Of a stretch of DNA of 64,000 nucleotides, positions 44,281 through 56,213 are shown in pieces. A model generated the notes under the pieces. The model saw only the letters and a program-made list of their open reading frames with translations. It did not search any database and had not been told where the DNA came from. The position numbers and the translations under genes were made by a program. Each line of letters opens with the position of its first letter. Positions within the stretch are counted from its first letter, which is position 1. This DNA is from Riptortus pedestris (taxonomy: Eukaryota > Arthropoda > Insecta > Hemiptera > Alydidae): positions 94,096,501 to 94,160,500 of the forward strand of contig CM032233.1 in the NCBI GenBank assembly GCA_019009955.1, read 5' to 3'.

Positions 44281-47220
44281 ACCAACCATTCCACTCCTTC
44301 AACTTTCCCACTTCCCCAAGTACTGGTCAAATTTATAACTAGGTGATCCTTGGATCAGACTCCTTTGATTGGAATCCAAACATTTCTCTATATCCCTTCC
44401 TGAGTTCTCCTCAGAATTACGCTGCATCTAAAATATGATTGTATCTTCTAGGACCATTGGCATTACCAATTAAAGATAGTATTGTCTATTTGTTTGGTGG
44501 GGATCGTCGTTATCTGCTGACCGTCTAATATACGTGAAAACCACTTTCCAGTGGTTGTTCTAAACTGTATTACATTCGAAAAGCCTTCTTCATGGTGGGT
44601 GTCCTTGCGATGTGTACTCAATAACTGTAGTAATAGCGATCTCTAACGACTGTTTTGAAAACGGCGACAATAAAAGTGTACCTTGATTCTTGATATTAGT
44701 TTATTTAAATCATCATTCAAGATGGCTTTTTTAATTCATCTTTCTTGTCTTTAAGGATACCAATCCACAACTAATAAATATACTCCGTACATCGCAACAA
44801 CCATTCCACTCCTTCATCTATTTCACTTGCCAAAATACTGGTCAATAGGTGTTCCGTGGATCAGGATTCGATGATTGGAATTAAAAAATTTGTCCATATT
44901 CCTTCCTGAGTTCTCCTTAGAATTATACTGTTTCTAAAATACGATTATATCTTCTAGGACTGTTGAAAGAGCCAATAAAAGTTACAGTTCTCTAATATGT
45001 TTGGTGGATACCCTCATTATTGGATGATTGTCTAGTGCGCCTGGAAAGTCGACTGAACTGTACTACATTCGAAGAACTTGAAGATGGTGCCTAGCCATGT
45101 GTACTCAATAACTACAGTAAAAACGATCTCTACCGACAGATTTGACAACGGTGGCAATAAAAGGGGTCTTTGATTCCTGAAATTCCTTTCTCCCAAGACG
45201 GCCTCTTACCCCATCATCCATGTCTTCAGGTGTACCAATCCCCAACTAATAAACATGCTCCCTACATCGCAACTATCATTCCACTCCTTCAACTTTCCCA
45301 CTTGCAAAAGAACTGGTCAAATTTATAACTAGGTGATCCGTGAATCAGGCCCCTTTGATTGGAATCCCAACATGTCTCCATACCCCTTCCTTAGTTCTTT
45401 TGAGAATTACACGGGCTCTAAAATACAATTGTATCTTCTAGGACCGTTGGCTGAGCCAATAAAAAGTAGTATTGTCTATGTGTTTGGCTGCGATCGTCGT
45501 TGTCGGCTGATCGTCTAATAAACCTGACAAGCACTTTCCAGGAGATAGACCGAGCTGTACTACATTCGAACAACTTGAAGATGGTGCGCTTGCCATGTGT
45601 ACTCATTAGCTATAGTAACAATGATTTCTAAAGACTGATTTGAAGACGGTGTCAATAAAAGTGTTCCTTGATTCTTTATTAGAGGAATATCATCCTCTAA
45701 AACATCACCCAAGATGGCCTATTGCTTCATTATCCATGTCTTCAGGTGTACCAATCCAAAACTAATAAATATCCTCCCTACATCTCACCAACAACTCCAC
45801 TCATTCAACATTCCCACTTCCCCAAGTACTGGTCAAATTTATAAGTAGATGATCAGGCTATTTTCATTGGGATACAAACATCTCTCCATTTTCCTCCCGG
45901 AGTTCTTCTCAGAATTATTTTAGATCTAAAATATAATTATATATTCTGGAATTGTTGACAGGGGCAATATAAGCCTAATTTGTTTGCTAGTCCCCTGCCT
46001 AGTCTGCTCTGTTATCGAAAGCGCTTTCCAAGTGAACTTAATTACCCCATTAACAATAATCTCTAATGGCAACAATGCCAATGAGAGTGGTCCTTGATTC
46101 ATGAAATTCCTTTATTTAAAGCATCACCCAGTATGACCTGTTCCTTCAACATCCATGTCTTCTGGAGTACCAGTCTTCTTAATCACCACTGATATCCACC
46201 CATACATCTCAGCGCCTTTTCCACTCCTTCAACTTCCACATAACCTCAAGTACTTGTCAAATTTATAAGTAGGCGAATCAAACTTCTTTGATTAGGTACA
46301 TTTCTCTATAAACAGTCCTATGCTCTTCTGTGTATTATTTCGGTTCTGCAGTTAGTTTATATTTTCTCTGACTTGGTTTGAAACATGTCGGTTGATGTAG
46401 TAATGGCAGATTTGACAACTGTGTCAATAAAAGTGTTTATTTATTTTAAAAACTCTTTATTTAACCATTTTAGTGACGCGCGAATACGGTTGCCTCTGCG
46501 AAGATAACCGGAGGATTCAAGGTGCAGCTCATCGTGGGTGAAACATTTCTCTATACTCACTCCTGCGTTCTTCTGAGAACTATTTTGGCTCTAAAGTATT
46601 ATTATATCTTAATGGGCTGTTGATAGGACCAATAAACATTGGTTTTATCAAATCTTTGGAGGAAATCATGGTTTCTTTGCTGCCCGTTGAGTAGGTATGA
46701 CAAACGCTTTCGATGCTATGGATGTACTGTTCGACCATCAACAGGCTTGAAGATAGCGTTCTTATATCGAAAGCTCTAGCTAGGTCTATTCAACGTGTAG
46801 TCAGCAATAGCAGCCACTGGAGTCAACAAATTTTTTTCTTGAATTTTGAAACTCCTGTATTTAAATCATCTCTCAACATGTTCCGTGATCTTTAATTCCC
46901 ATCCTTTCAGTGGCGTCAATCTTCTTAGCCACAATTAACCCCACTCCCCTTTACTTCTCCAACTATCCCACTCCTTCAACTTGCCCACGTCCCCAAAGTA
47001 CTGATCAAACTTACATCTAGGACCCGATTATCAGGTTCCTTTGATTGGGACACAAACACGACTCCGTATACAATCCTGAGTTCTTCTGAAATTATTTCCA
47101 AAATTTGATTACACCTACTAGCACTGTTGATAGAATCAATAAAAGTTTCATATAATGTTTGCCTCTCAATGTGCATCTATTCTGCAAGAATGTATATATG
47201 TTGAATGTACACAATGATGA
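44250..47220 (+). repeat. Tandem array of about 0.5-kb units
   Basis: Units share, in order, cactccttcaactttcccac, aagtactggtcaaatttata, cctttgattggaatc, ctgagttctcctcagaatta, gattgtatcttctaggac and gcaataaaag-type blocks. Unit starts (ccattccactccttcaac or variants) lie near 44286, 44801, 45275, 45791, 46217 and 46964, so the period varies from about 430 to 515 with a longer last step that hides another degenerate unit. Units are clearly diverged. No protein is preserved between units. Confidence 0.82.
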
Positions 47221-47232
47221 AATCTGTCAGGG

Positions 47233-47425
47233 AAACCGTATATCACGAACTTGATCTTTAGTTTAACATAAAACGCTAACGAGTTTGGGTACTATCAAAG
47301 AAAAAATACGACCTCTAGAGCTTAAAAGGCAAGTATACAACGTTTTATATGGACCTCATTTTCGTCATCTCTTAAGTAGGATCGAAGGACATTTGAAACA
47401 ATTTTTAAAAAATATCCTTGTATGT
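47233..47425 (-). mobile_element. Family A fragment, hinge and left module
   Basis: cacgaacttgatctttagtt, gctaacgagtttgggtacta, gacctcattttcgtcatctc, then ggatcgaaggacatttgaaa. The terminal palindrome is missing and there is no microsatellite at the hinge. Confidence 0.55.
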
Positions 47426-48284
47426 CATTGATATTAAATATAATTCAGTTCAGTAATACAGTTGTTCTTTATGAAACAGAAAATTGAAAACAAGTAACTA
47501 GCAGGCGTCGAAAAGTACTATCGATTGAATGTGAAGATTTAATGGCCCATGGTTGTAAACTTGAACCCTTCTGATTGTTTCTCTCTCCCTCCTTTAACCT
47601 TCTTGTTCCCTTTACACGTTAGTGGGCTTATAAAGTTCTCTTGCCTTTAGCATTGTATCTTAGAATGGAACATATATGTCATTGAATACAAAAAAAGAAA
47701 AAAAGAAAGAAAAAGAAACGGCCGTGGAAGAGAAAATATGTTACTGAAAGAGGAAAATGCTAGGAGACGTTTAGAGAACTGTCTTTTAACAGAGTTTCCC
47801 ATGGCTGATGGGGAATGCTATATTATAGCAAAAAACAATATGAGAGATGGAAGAGTTGTGGGTGTTCATTATATTAATATAAATACATTAAAACGAGTCG
47901 AAATATAGTAACTAAAAGTAAACATTTCATTTTATAAGTATACTGTATGTAAGACAAGTAAAAATAGAATTTCCGGATAATAACTAATCTTGTAGAGTTT
48001 TGTATTGTCAAATATTATGAAAATGTCTACTGTAAACATTAGCTTTACAATTTAAAACTAAGGCAAGCTTCAAGATTCAATATGAAGTGTTCCTAGGAGA
48101 GGGAACGGAAAATTAATAAGGAAAACTACATGATCAGAAGATTGATATGAGAGGAAACTGTGAAAAGTCGGTGAGGACTTTTTGTGTATTCTTGTTAATT
48201 ATTAATTTAGAGGTTATTATTTAGAGTGTGTTTTCCAAGACAGAGAAAAATTTATGAAAGACAGGAGTATAAAATTAAATTTAT
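47426..48284. other. Low-copy DNA, nothing identified
   Basis: AT-rich; no repeat or coding signal. Confidence 0.45.
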
Positions 48285-48588
48285 AGCAAATGAAGATTTT
48301 TTTAAATAAGATTCGTAATATTCTGTGTTAAAATATTTTTCGATCCGGTATACAGTAATGGAGACATTTTGGTTCTCTCTCTCTCTCTCTCTCTCTCAAA
48401 TTTTTTTTTCTCTCTCTCTTCCCCTCTCCCCCGCAAATCGCCCTCTTTCTCCAGGAACTTAGCTGTTAGCTAACTTGATATTTAGTTTAAAATGGAACAC
48501 ATAACTATTGAGTTTGGCAACGATAAAACAAAAAAAACATGCAATAACATCTATCTATCTATCTATATATATATATATATATATATAT

Positions 48589-48625
<37 letters not shown>
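48285..48625 (-). mobile_element. Family A middle module with (CT)n and (TA)n
   Basis: tttttcgatccggtatacag, a (CT)n stretch near 48376-48420 where other copies have a C-rich block, then attgagtttggcaacgataa and a (TCTA)/(TA)n hinge at 48552-48622. The left module is absent. Confidence 0.5.
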
Positions 48626-48627
<2 letters not shown>

Positions 48628-49473
48628 TATGTTGAACCATTCAGTGTTAATAAACAGGCCCTCTTCAGTTAATATAAATTCCTTTATTTTTCATTAATGC
48701 ATTACTCTACGCGTTTCTAGATTATTTAAATGTTACTTCTCAAGGGGTTATCATTGACTAAAAAAAATATAAACATTCGTTCTGAATGACAATAAACAAG
48801 ATCTAAAATATATCTGTGAAGTTACGTCTAAAAACGCTCTTTTAAAAATTATATATATTTTTTTTATCCAATCTTTATAATTTCGTAGGAATTATTTCTT
48901 ACGTTTACTGACTTTGTTGTTCTGGACGGTATATGTTATTGCCATATCCCAATGTTATTAATATTTTCTATTAATATCTGAATATTATCATATTAACACG
49001 GGATTTCCTTGCCCATCATTATATCATGAAGGAACCTTTCCCCTTTGTAAATTTCATTGAGGTACAGATTAGTTACATTATCACTCTTTTCTTAGAATTC
49101 TGAACAAGCCCAAATTATTATTATTACTCACCAGAGATAATCGTATATTACAAGTCTTAATAAGGAATGTAGCCTTCATTTCCTATAACAGTAACAAGAT
49201 TGTATAGAAAGTAAAGGTGAGCATAATTAAGTTCATTTAGTGCGTTCTTAAAACACAGTTCTTTTTGAGTGATTTTACTTCCACTACCATGCTTCTCTTA
49301 GTAGTCAAATGATGATGATCAAATGATTTTATCAATTTATTTAATTTGCTTCTAACATATTTGCTAATGATCATTGGCTATGCTCTTAAAGTGAATATAT
49401 TTCATCAGTGGAGCAAAATTACAATATTTAATTTTAGTATATTGACGAAGTTGTATTAAACACATATTAGTCC
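48626..49473. other. Low-copy DNA, nothing identified
   Basis: AT-rich with no recognisable element. Confidence 0.45.
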
Positions 49474-49482
49474 AACTGATTC

Positions 49483-49525
49483 AGTCCCAATTAGCCTTAG
49501 TAGTGCAAGGAGAACGTGAATAAAT
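49483..49525 (+). mobile_element. 43-bp SINE tail with 9-bp target duplication
   Basis: agtcccaattagccttagta then agaacgtgaataaat is only the last part of the SINE. aactgattc stands at 49474-49482 and 49526-49534. Confidence 0.7.
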
Positions 49526-49595
49526 AACTGATTCTGGCAAAAAAATTATAGGTTCATCTTCCGTCAAATCTTAAGGAACTGACTAGATTAAAAAA

Positions 49596-50061
49596 AACTC
49601 CATCACGCAGGAGCTGAATTAACAAAACAGATTTTCCCACATGCGTCACGTATTTATCTCAAAACGTAAAAGTTTAATGAGAACATTATTTGGTATTTGA
49701 GCTTCAAATAAAGTGCTTCATAATATAACAGCTTATATTAATATGACATGAGTAAGAGTGGTGATTTACTGAAGGCCGAAAACTAAAAAATGTGTTTAAC
49801 TCCGTTAATACTAAAGATAAAGAATAAATGCAATATTTGTAGTATATGTTATTTTCATTAAGATTTGTCCTATACAATTTTTCGATCCGTCGTATAATAA
49901 CAAAGATATTTCGAATTTTTGAAATCCCCCCCCCTAAACCCCGTCTCCCACTGGTCCGATTTCATCAGCCTTGAACGAACTCGACCTTTAGTTTTGTATG
50001 AAACGCATATATAGAGAGTTTGGTAACGATCGTGAGTTAACCCTAGGGCGGTATCTGACAA

Positions 50062-50113
<52 letters not shown>

Positions 50114-50222
50114 GGACTCGTCATCTAGGTAGGATCGATGGACATTTGAAGAAGGTTTTCGAAAATCACGGCATGAGTACAACCTCAATAGCTATCTATT
50201 TACCTAACGGGAAATCTATTGA
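49596..50222 (-). mobile_element. Family A element, full length
   Basis: Right end ccatcacgcaggagctgaat then aaacagattttccc, middle with C tract near 49927, (TA)n hinge at 50062-50107, left module taggtaggatcgatggacat to acctaacgggaaatct. Confidence 0.68.
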
Positions 50223-50635
50223 AACACACAATACGACATATTACAGAGTTAACAAGAGAAAATATTCACCTGTGCTTGGAGACGTACCACTCGACGAACA
50301 CTGAACCGAGTCCTGGATAAGTGAATAAGTGGAAATGAATCTCGCAATTAGTACTTCGTATTTAGATATCCCTGAGTCTTTCTGAGTTAGCTGTCTGTTT
50401 CTACTGCTTCCAACGTCTTTATTCGTGAGGTTACCTTCAGGGTGTAGGAGCTTAAAATGAGGTCCATATCCATTATTTCCATCCGAAAGAAAGTTGCATT
50501 ATCATGATTTACTACTATTTCATAGGTGTTCATTCAAACGAGTTTCTGTAATACTAATTACGTTTTTAATTATTGTTGATTTTATTTATGCAATTATTTA
50601 TTTAATTTATTGACTATTTTTATTATTTTGCGTCG
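50223..50635. other. Low-copy DNA, nothing identified
   Basis: No element recognised. Confidence 0.45.
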
Positions 50636-50880
50636 AAGTAGGTCTCAACTATGAGCTCCAGTATTTCAAATTGAGGGCTGACCCGAAGTGTAGATGTGGA
50701 GCTGTAGAAACTGAGATACACATTATTTTCGAGTGTCCGTTCTACCCCAGCGCGAGACTTCTGCTAGCGGGGGAATACTCGTTGCTCGATTGGCCTCCGA
50801 ATCAATTAAACAGCTGATCCAGACCGAAGATGTTATAAAGGCGTTTAAACAATTCACAAAAAAATTTTGAATACCAAGAA
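50636..50880 (+). pseudogene. R1-like LINE C-terminal zinc-knuckle fragment
   Basis: Frame with residues LNYELQYFKLRADPKCRCGA, then ETEIHIIFECPFYPSARLLL. The C-x-C-G-x6-H-x4-C pattern is the conserved Cys/His motif near the C-terminus of R1-group and related non-LTR retrotransposon proteins. A frameshift near 50818 continues as LIQTEDVIKAFKQFTKKI, which matches the usual terminal helix. No reverse transcriptase remains. An AT-rich 3' region ends at (TA)n 50985-51021, which may be its tail or a later microsatellite. Confidence 0.6.
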
Positions 50881-50982
50881 GAACTTATAAATAAAATTTT
50901 AAATTGCGTATATGTATTGAATTCAATTACGAATATGTAGGTTATGTTTATAATTTTTTTAATTTAGGTAATAGGTAAGATA

Positions 50983-50984
<2 letters not shown>

Positions 50985-51021
<37 letters not shown>
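50985..51021. repeat. (TA)n microsatellite
   Basis: Downstream of the R1-like fragment. Confidence 0.95.
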
Positions 51022-51026
<5 letters not shown>

Positions 51027-52061
51027 AGATTATATGTATAATATATAGGTAAGATAGTTTAATAAGGGTATTAGGCCAATTATTGGAGCCTGACTGAACT
51101 GAGGCAGTGAGGCTCCAATTGCAGGCGCCCATTCGAAACTTTCGGCCCACGATGTAAATATGCAGCAAATGGCTGCGAGGAGATCTTAGGCCTACAAGGA
51201 CTCACTTGGTGGGAGTTTGTGGGTCACGGACTACCTGTTAGATCGAATTCAAAATTTAAACATTATAAATTTGATGAATCGGTGGTATGGCGATGCCCTA
51301 TAATAATAATTATAAGAATAATTTCAGAAGAACTTAGCACTGTATACGGAGTCGTGTTTGTGTCCCTATCAAAGAACCTGATCCATGGATTCTAGAAGTG
51401 TTTGTTCAGTAGAGGGGATTTGGGAAAGTTGAAGGGGTGGGATAGTTGGGGAAGCCGGGGGAAGGGATGGATAAAAAAAATCTAGCACTGATTATGGTAT
51501 TTTAAATAGACCGACAGCACCTTTCACAAATAAAGGAAAATATTAAAGTGGTAATGGTGATACTATTCATCCTATTAGTCCGAATTTATCTTATAAACTC
51601 AACCCAGTTTACACGAATAAGGCAATATTCTGTTATGTTACTGCCATCTGGCATTTACTGTTGTTTTTTTCTTAAAACCCTCCTTCCCCTTTAGCGCGAC
51701 CCTCCCTTCATTATCTGAGTGAAAAGCATTCAGTTTTAATTTTTAATTCTTTTTTCAGTAAAAGGATCCAGCAAAGGAGGGAATTTCCTCCCTTTTGTTT
51801 TATTGTCATCAAGGATAACAAATGATTTAGTTCGCAATGAGCTGCCCATAGACGGACCAAAGTTCTTTCTTCCACCCCCACCTCCGCATTCCATCCTCTA
51901 CACGCAACTTCACTTCTTCGCCGTATATCAAGTTTTCAGAGACTTCTGGCAAATGTTATCGAAGATTGATTCATGGCATTAGTTTGCACAATGATGGCTT
52001 TCCCTTCTCCCTGATAAATGATCAGCACCCCATCATTGATGAAATTTTGGACGGACCTCAT
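51022..52061. other. Low-copy DNA with one inverted array unit
   Basis: 51315-51470 matches, in reverse, part of the 44-47 kb tandem unit (tcagaagaacttagcactgt, atacggagtcgtgtttgtgt, gttgaaggggtgggatagtt). The rest shows nothing recognisable. Confidence 0.55.
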
Positions 52062-52516
52062 TTTTAGCAGATTTCCCTTAAGGGAAATCAGCTATTGAGG
52101 TCGTACTCAAGACGCGATTTTCGAAATTTTTTTCAAATGTCCATCGATCCTATCTACCTAGGAGATGACGAAAATGAGGTCCGTTCAAAACTGTTTATAT
52201 ATATTAATATATATTTGTCTGTTACAGCTCTAGCGGTCGCAAGTATTGGTTAATCGTTACCAAACTCGATATTTAGTCGTTTTATGTAAAACGAAAGATC
52301 AAGTTCGTTAACGGCTGAATTCGAAACAGTGGGATGGGGGGGGGGGTAGAGGGGAGGATTTAATTTCTAGAGTTATTAACTTGTAACTGAATGATTTCTC
52401 ATTACCGTTTCTATTTATTCACTTAATATTTGCGGTGGTGTTACCAGTATGTATATTTATCTATTGTAAACCTACATACTATACTTAGTTTACGCAGTCC
52501 GTGCGTGACGGATTTT
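52062..52516 (+). mobile_element. Family A element, short
   Basis: Left end ttagcagatttcccttaagg, aaatcagctattgaggtcgt, gtccgttcaaaactg, tiny TA hinge, G tract near 52338, middle deletion, right end gtttacgcagtccgtgcgtg then acggatttt. Confidence 0.7.
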
Positions 52517-52616
52517 CGTTATCTACTAGGTAGGATCGATGGACATTTGACAAATTTTTCGAAAATCGTATCATGAGTACAACCTCAATAGCTGATTTCC
52601 CTTAATGGGAATCTGC
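52517..52616 (-). mobile_element. Family A left module
   Basis: taggtaggatcgatggacat, then ctgatttcccttaatgggaa, ending near 52612. It abuts the right end of the previous copy. Confidence 0.6.
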
Positions 52617-52856
52617 TAAAATTGATAAAAAAAAATCATATATAAACTTGAAATAAGGTGTTTCGTGACAAATTGGCTTTTTGGTATTGTAAGATGAGGA
52701 GCGGAAAAAGAGATAAAACAACAGTTGTAGACGAGTAAATATATAATAAGATTACTTATATAAGTTGTTTTTATCCAACTCAATAATTGAATTGCTATTA
52801 TTTAATATCCTCCTCTCCCCTTGTCCGATTTTAGCCATTAAAGAACTTTATCTTCA

Positions 52857-53802
52857 TTTTTTTTTTTAATATTTATTCGTTTATTTGTAACAACATATTT
52901 AAATATTACAAGCAATTTATATGAATGATAATAAGAATGGCTTGATTATTGACTTGATGGGTGGGAAGTTGTCCATTGACAATACCCACATAGGAGAGAA
53001 CATTGGATTGTATTATATTTAGTTATACTGTGCATTAAACGAGAAGATATCTTGGCCACTTCCACTTCATACGTCGTCATGGGTTTTCTGGAATATGGGT
53101 AGATGTATGTGATTCGACTAGAGGATTAGGATGTTCGGGAAGGAGAGAGTGGAATTTCTGATATCGGGATTTTGCGAGGATATGGACAAAAGGAATGTTG
53201 AGGTCGTTATGGAGAGTTAAATTGGATACGTTAAATGGGGAATCTGTAATTTTGCGGAGTATTCTTGATTGGAGGGTTTGGATTTTGTAGGAATTTGAAG
53301 GTTTAGTGGAACCCCAAAGTTCAAGTCCGTAAGTCCATATTGGTCTGAGTACTGTCGTATAAATCTGCCGTTTGTTGTGTAGTGATAGTTTAGATCTGTT
53401 GTCAAGTAGTCTTAGTAGAAGTCTGTACTGTCGATTCAATTCTTAACTTTTTAATGTGATGTGGGATTTCCAAGTTAGTCGCTTGTCTAATGTGAGTCCT
53501 AGATGACTAATTTGTGATTTTTGTGGAATTAAAGTGCTGTTGAGTGTAACTGGAGGGCAAATGGAACGTCGGAGGGTAAATGTTACATGGCTTGATTTTC
53601 TGCTGTTGACCTTGATCCTCCATTTAGCCAGCCAGGATTCTAGTTGAGCTAGGTGTTCTTGTAGAAATGGGGATGCCATATTTGGGTCTGAGTTGGTTGT
53701 CAAGATTGCAGTATCATCTGCATACGTGAGAAGGGAAGTTTCGGGATGTGATGGGATGTCGGCAGTATAGGTAAGGAATAAGAAAGCACTTAGGATATCC
53801 CC
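52857..53802 (-). mobile_element. 5'-truncated Jockey-clade LINE with poly-A and 8-bp target duplication
   Basis: The element reads on the minus strand from GDILSAF through the reverse-transcriptase end, about 210 bp of 3' UTR with an aataaa-type signal, to a poly-A tail (poly-T at 52857-52867). tatcttca stands at 52849-52856 and 53803-53810. The 5' end is cut within the reverse-transcriptase palm region, typical of abortive reverse transcription. It landed in a family A middle module. Confidence 0.85.
53077..53802 (-). pseudogene. Jockey-type reverse-transcriptase fragment
   Basis: One frame from 53802 to 53077 with a single in-frame TAA at 53443-53445. Visible blocks: GDILSAFLFLTYTADIP, the catalytic YADD at about 53713-53724, LESWLAKWRIKVNSRKS, and ISHLGLTLDKRLTWKSHI. 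After the stop come RQYRLLLRLLD, LRPIWTYGLELWGS, and IQTLQSRILRKITDSP. These are in the order of Jockey-clade ORF2 proteins, which copy LINE RNA into DNA at the insertion site. The apparent Met before GDIL comes from flanking DNA, so it is not a real start. It lacks the endonuclease and N-terminal half and is dead. Clade call is firm. Confidence 0.85.
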
Positions 53803-53905
53803 TATCTTCACTTAGACGTAGAATGTTCAAATGTGAAATTTGGTGACTAAGTATCAAAAATGACCCCCACTAGATCGTTAACGGACAAACATCACTCAGA
53901 CTGCC

Positions 53906-54335
53906 ATTCGCGGAACAATCCCGTTAACCAAGGAGGACCTGGAATGAGTTGTCTCTAGTAGACTGACATTATATCGGGGGGGGGGGGGGTTAGAACCGAC
54001 AGTCATTTTGTCTGTGGCGGAATATAGGTGAGTCAAAGTCGTTTATCATCCCGAGGGGCCATGTATACTCGTTTGGCTTGAGCAACTCCACACGTTCACG
54101 TCCAGCTTGTATTTCAATTTCTGAATACGTAAGCTTCTAACCATGGGAGAAATAGAGATGCGATAGATAATATTACAATCGAGTTCTTCGGGTACTAATC
54201 GCGTATTCATGTTTTTGGCTGATGTTTCGCTGTACATACTTACTACATCCCCAGGGTATTCTCTGAGCCCAAAGAGTTATATTTCTATCTTCGGGTACTT
54301 TCTCCGGCTTTTGTTCCTTTGTGATTTCGTCTTCT
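53906..54335. other. Low-copy DNA, nothing firmly identified
   Basis: A G run sits near 53977-53990. Overlapping minus-strand frames (54046-54237 and 54173-54421) contain YVQRNISQKHEYAIS but no family I can name. Confidence 0.35.
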
Positions 54336-54790
54336 TTGTTTATAAACTTGCCAAATCTGCTACTAAAAAAAAACTCACGAGAACACATACTGTACACATC
54401 AAGATATTCAAGCCCAAGCAAAACATATGATATTCAATTCATGGCAGAAATCTTGGTTTGCCACAACTGATAACAAACTTCGAGAACTGAAACATACACT
54501 CGGTGAATGGCCTTCCTCAAAAAGGCTAATTAGAAGAGAAGAAGTAGTTTTAACGAAGTTAAGAATTGGCCATTCACGACTAACTCACCCTTACTTACTG
54601 GAGAAGACGAACCCTACTGCCAACACTGTAACTGTAGACTAACTGTATAACATATACTAACTGACTGCTATCTGAGGACTCACATAGACTTACCATACAC
54701 TTTGACTGAATTACTACTTGACCGTAGCCAGTATATAGACCACATATTACACTACTTGAAACATATCAACATTTTCAAAAAATTATAATG
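54336..54790 (+). pseudogene. LINE RNase H and zinc-knuckle C-terminus
   Basis: Three frame segments. About 54345-54425 gives KLAKSATKKKLTRTH, like the end of an RNase H domain (usual form ADxLAKxA). 54427-54600 gives FNSWQKSWF, LGEWPSSKRLIRREEVVLTK and LRIGHSRLTHPYLL. After a frameshift near 54597, EDEPYCQHCNCRLTV, one stop, then HILTDC. The RLRIGHxRLTHxYLL..PxCxxC..LTVxHIL.C order is typical of the C-terminus of non-LTR retrotransposon proteins with an RNase H domain (I-group relatives). Jockey proteins usually lack this, so it is a different family from the neighbouring copy. Confidence 0.75.
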
Positions 54791-55340
54791 TAGGACAATT
54801 CTGAAAATATTTGCAGAAATGAGCATACTTACGTAAATATAATAAAGTGATTATAGGAATTTAACTGATTCGTCGCTAAATCGCCTCCGGCGCGAAATGC
54901 GATTATTGTATGAATAAATAAATTCTTTGTTTATAGTATTCTTTCTGGGTGGAATGATGGTATTCCAATGATTGCTCTATATAGTCATCTTCTCTGATGA
55001 TGTTGTTCGGACATTTCACCATCTCTGTTGCTTCATGTAGGATTCTTTTCTGGTATCGATGAACTTAAACAGCGATTGGCTATAAGCAAAGAAGACGAGA
55101 TCATAATAGAACGGACGCCGGGCATACCGAAAGCTACTTTGAAGGGGATGCCCAACCAATGGGAATAAGACAGACTCATATCACTGAATAGGAGAACAAC
55201 TGTTCAGTCTCAAAGAAATCCCTTAGAAAGCTAGTAGAATGTCTAGGTAAGTGTCGTCCAAACACTTCAAGACACGGTCAATAACCAAAGACGTCTAAGA
55301 TTGACTAGGACTGTAGAAGTCTATAAGCATAAATAGATTT
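54791..55340. other. Low-copy DNA, nothing identified
   Basis: May include the 3' UTR of the preceding LINE fragment (aataaataaattc near 54911). No other call supported. Confidence 0.4.
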
Positions 55341-55352
55341 GTAGTTGAGATC

Positions 55353-55585
55353 TTATTATTATTTACATCCACTTTATGCTACTATGCTAATCGGGACAAG
55401 TTATCTACAGGTTTCCTACAAGGTTACCACCCTTTTCTAGCCAGGGTGGGCACACGGAGTTTATTTAATGAGTCCGTCATTAAATAAATTTCTACTGCCC
55501 AGGGCGGGAATCGAACCCGCCACTCTAGGTCTACCACGCGAGAATGAGACCAACGCCCTAACTCTCACGGCCAACCTGAGCCCCC
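55353..55585 (-). mobile_element. tRNA-derived SINE, full length, 12-bp target duplication
   Basis: On the minus strand: gggggctcaggttggccgtg, ggtctcattctcgcgtggta, a B box in gcgggttcgattcccgccct, then ccctggctagaaaagggtgg and the attagcatagtagcataaag tail. gtagttgagatc stands at 55341-55352 and at 55586-55597. This copy has the best-preserved B box of the set. Confidence 0.9.
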
Positions 55586-55597
55586 GTAGTTGAGATC

Positions 55598-56019
55598 ACC
55601 AATGGGAAATTTATTTGCTTTACGCTGCCCTTCCGTAATAGAATTTTTTCGGAAGTGAAGTCTTAAAAACTGATTTCCCTTATTGGAAAGGAGCTAATCC
55701 CCCTATATAATGATTCCTAATTCCTGTCGGTTGTAAATTAATATTTCAATAAAACACAAAGACAACACAAACCACTCAAGTATTAATATTGGAGATTGTT
55801 TGAAGAGAAAAGGGCTAAGGCTAGAGGACGAGTGGGTGAGTAGGGTTTGAAGTATTGAGCCTTGAGAGTGTGTGTGGAGATGGTGGGGGTCTGTTTGTGA
55901 ATTCAAGTGGGCAGGGTGAGCTTATGTCAAGAGGGCTTTGATTGATTGTGTCGCGAGCTGGCCAGGGGGCTATCTATCCCAGTGCTTGAGGTGCCGCGCC
56001 CGAACAAACCATTCATAAA
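55598..56019. other. Low-copy DNA with family A scraps
   Basis: 55600-55690 holds degenerate pieces of family A ends (aatgggaaatttatttgctt; gatttcccttattgg). The rest is unrecognised. Confidence 0.4.
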
Positions 56020-56205
56020 CCACCTCACGCTAAGGGCTGCGTACACTAAGGACATTTCCCACGTTCTCCTAGAACTCAGTACTGATCTCAGCATATATTC
56101 CCAATTTCTAAATAAAAGTCCGCCGAGCTGGGGTTGCGTAAAGTAAGCAGATATCCCAAGTACTGGAATAATACTTGTGGTCTCATATAACCAGGTATCC
56201 TCTAT
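56020..56205 (-). mobile_element. Two stacked family A right ends
   Basis: First terminus near 56023-56060 (ctcacgctaagggctgcgta), second near 56115-56160 (gtccgccgagctggggttgc, gtaagcagatatccc). A third, complete copy follows at 56214. Confidence 0.6.
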
Positions 56206-56213
56206 GTATATAT

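Larger units (their letters stand above)
52745..53905 (-). mobile_element. Family A middle module split by a Jockey LINE
   Basis: Left part 52745-52856 (ccttgtccgattttagccat), right part 53803-53905 (gtgaaatttggtgactaagt, ctagatcgttaacggacaaa). The two halves join without loss when the LINE and one target copy are removed. Confidence 0.65.

Noticed and set aside
53077..53811. Two separate genes at 53077-53439 and 53443-53811
   Set aside because: They are one frame of a truncated Jockey reverse transcriptase split by a TAA, and the apparent start of the upstream part lies in flanking DNA.
55500..55585. A tRNA gene on the minus strand (good B box, tRNA-like head)
   Set aside because: The head continues into a SINE body and tail, and the whole unit is flanked by a 12-bp target duplication; the same head occurs at 10 kb, 20 kb and 22 kb. 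It is a SINE head, not a functional tRNA gene.
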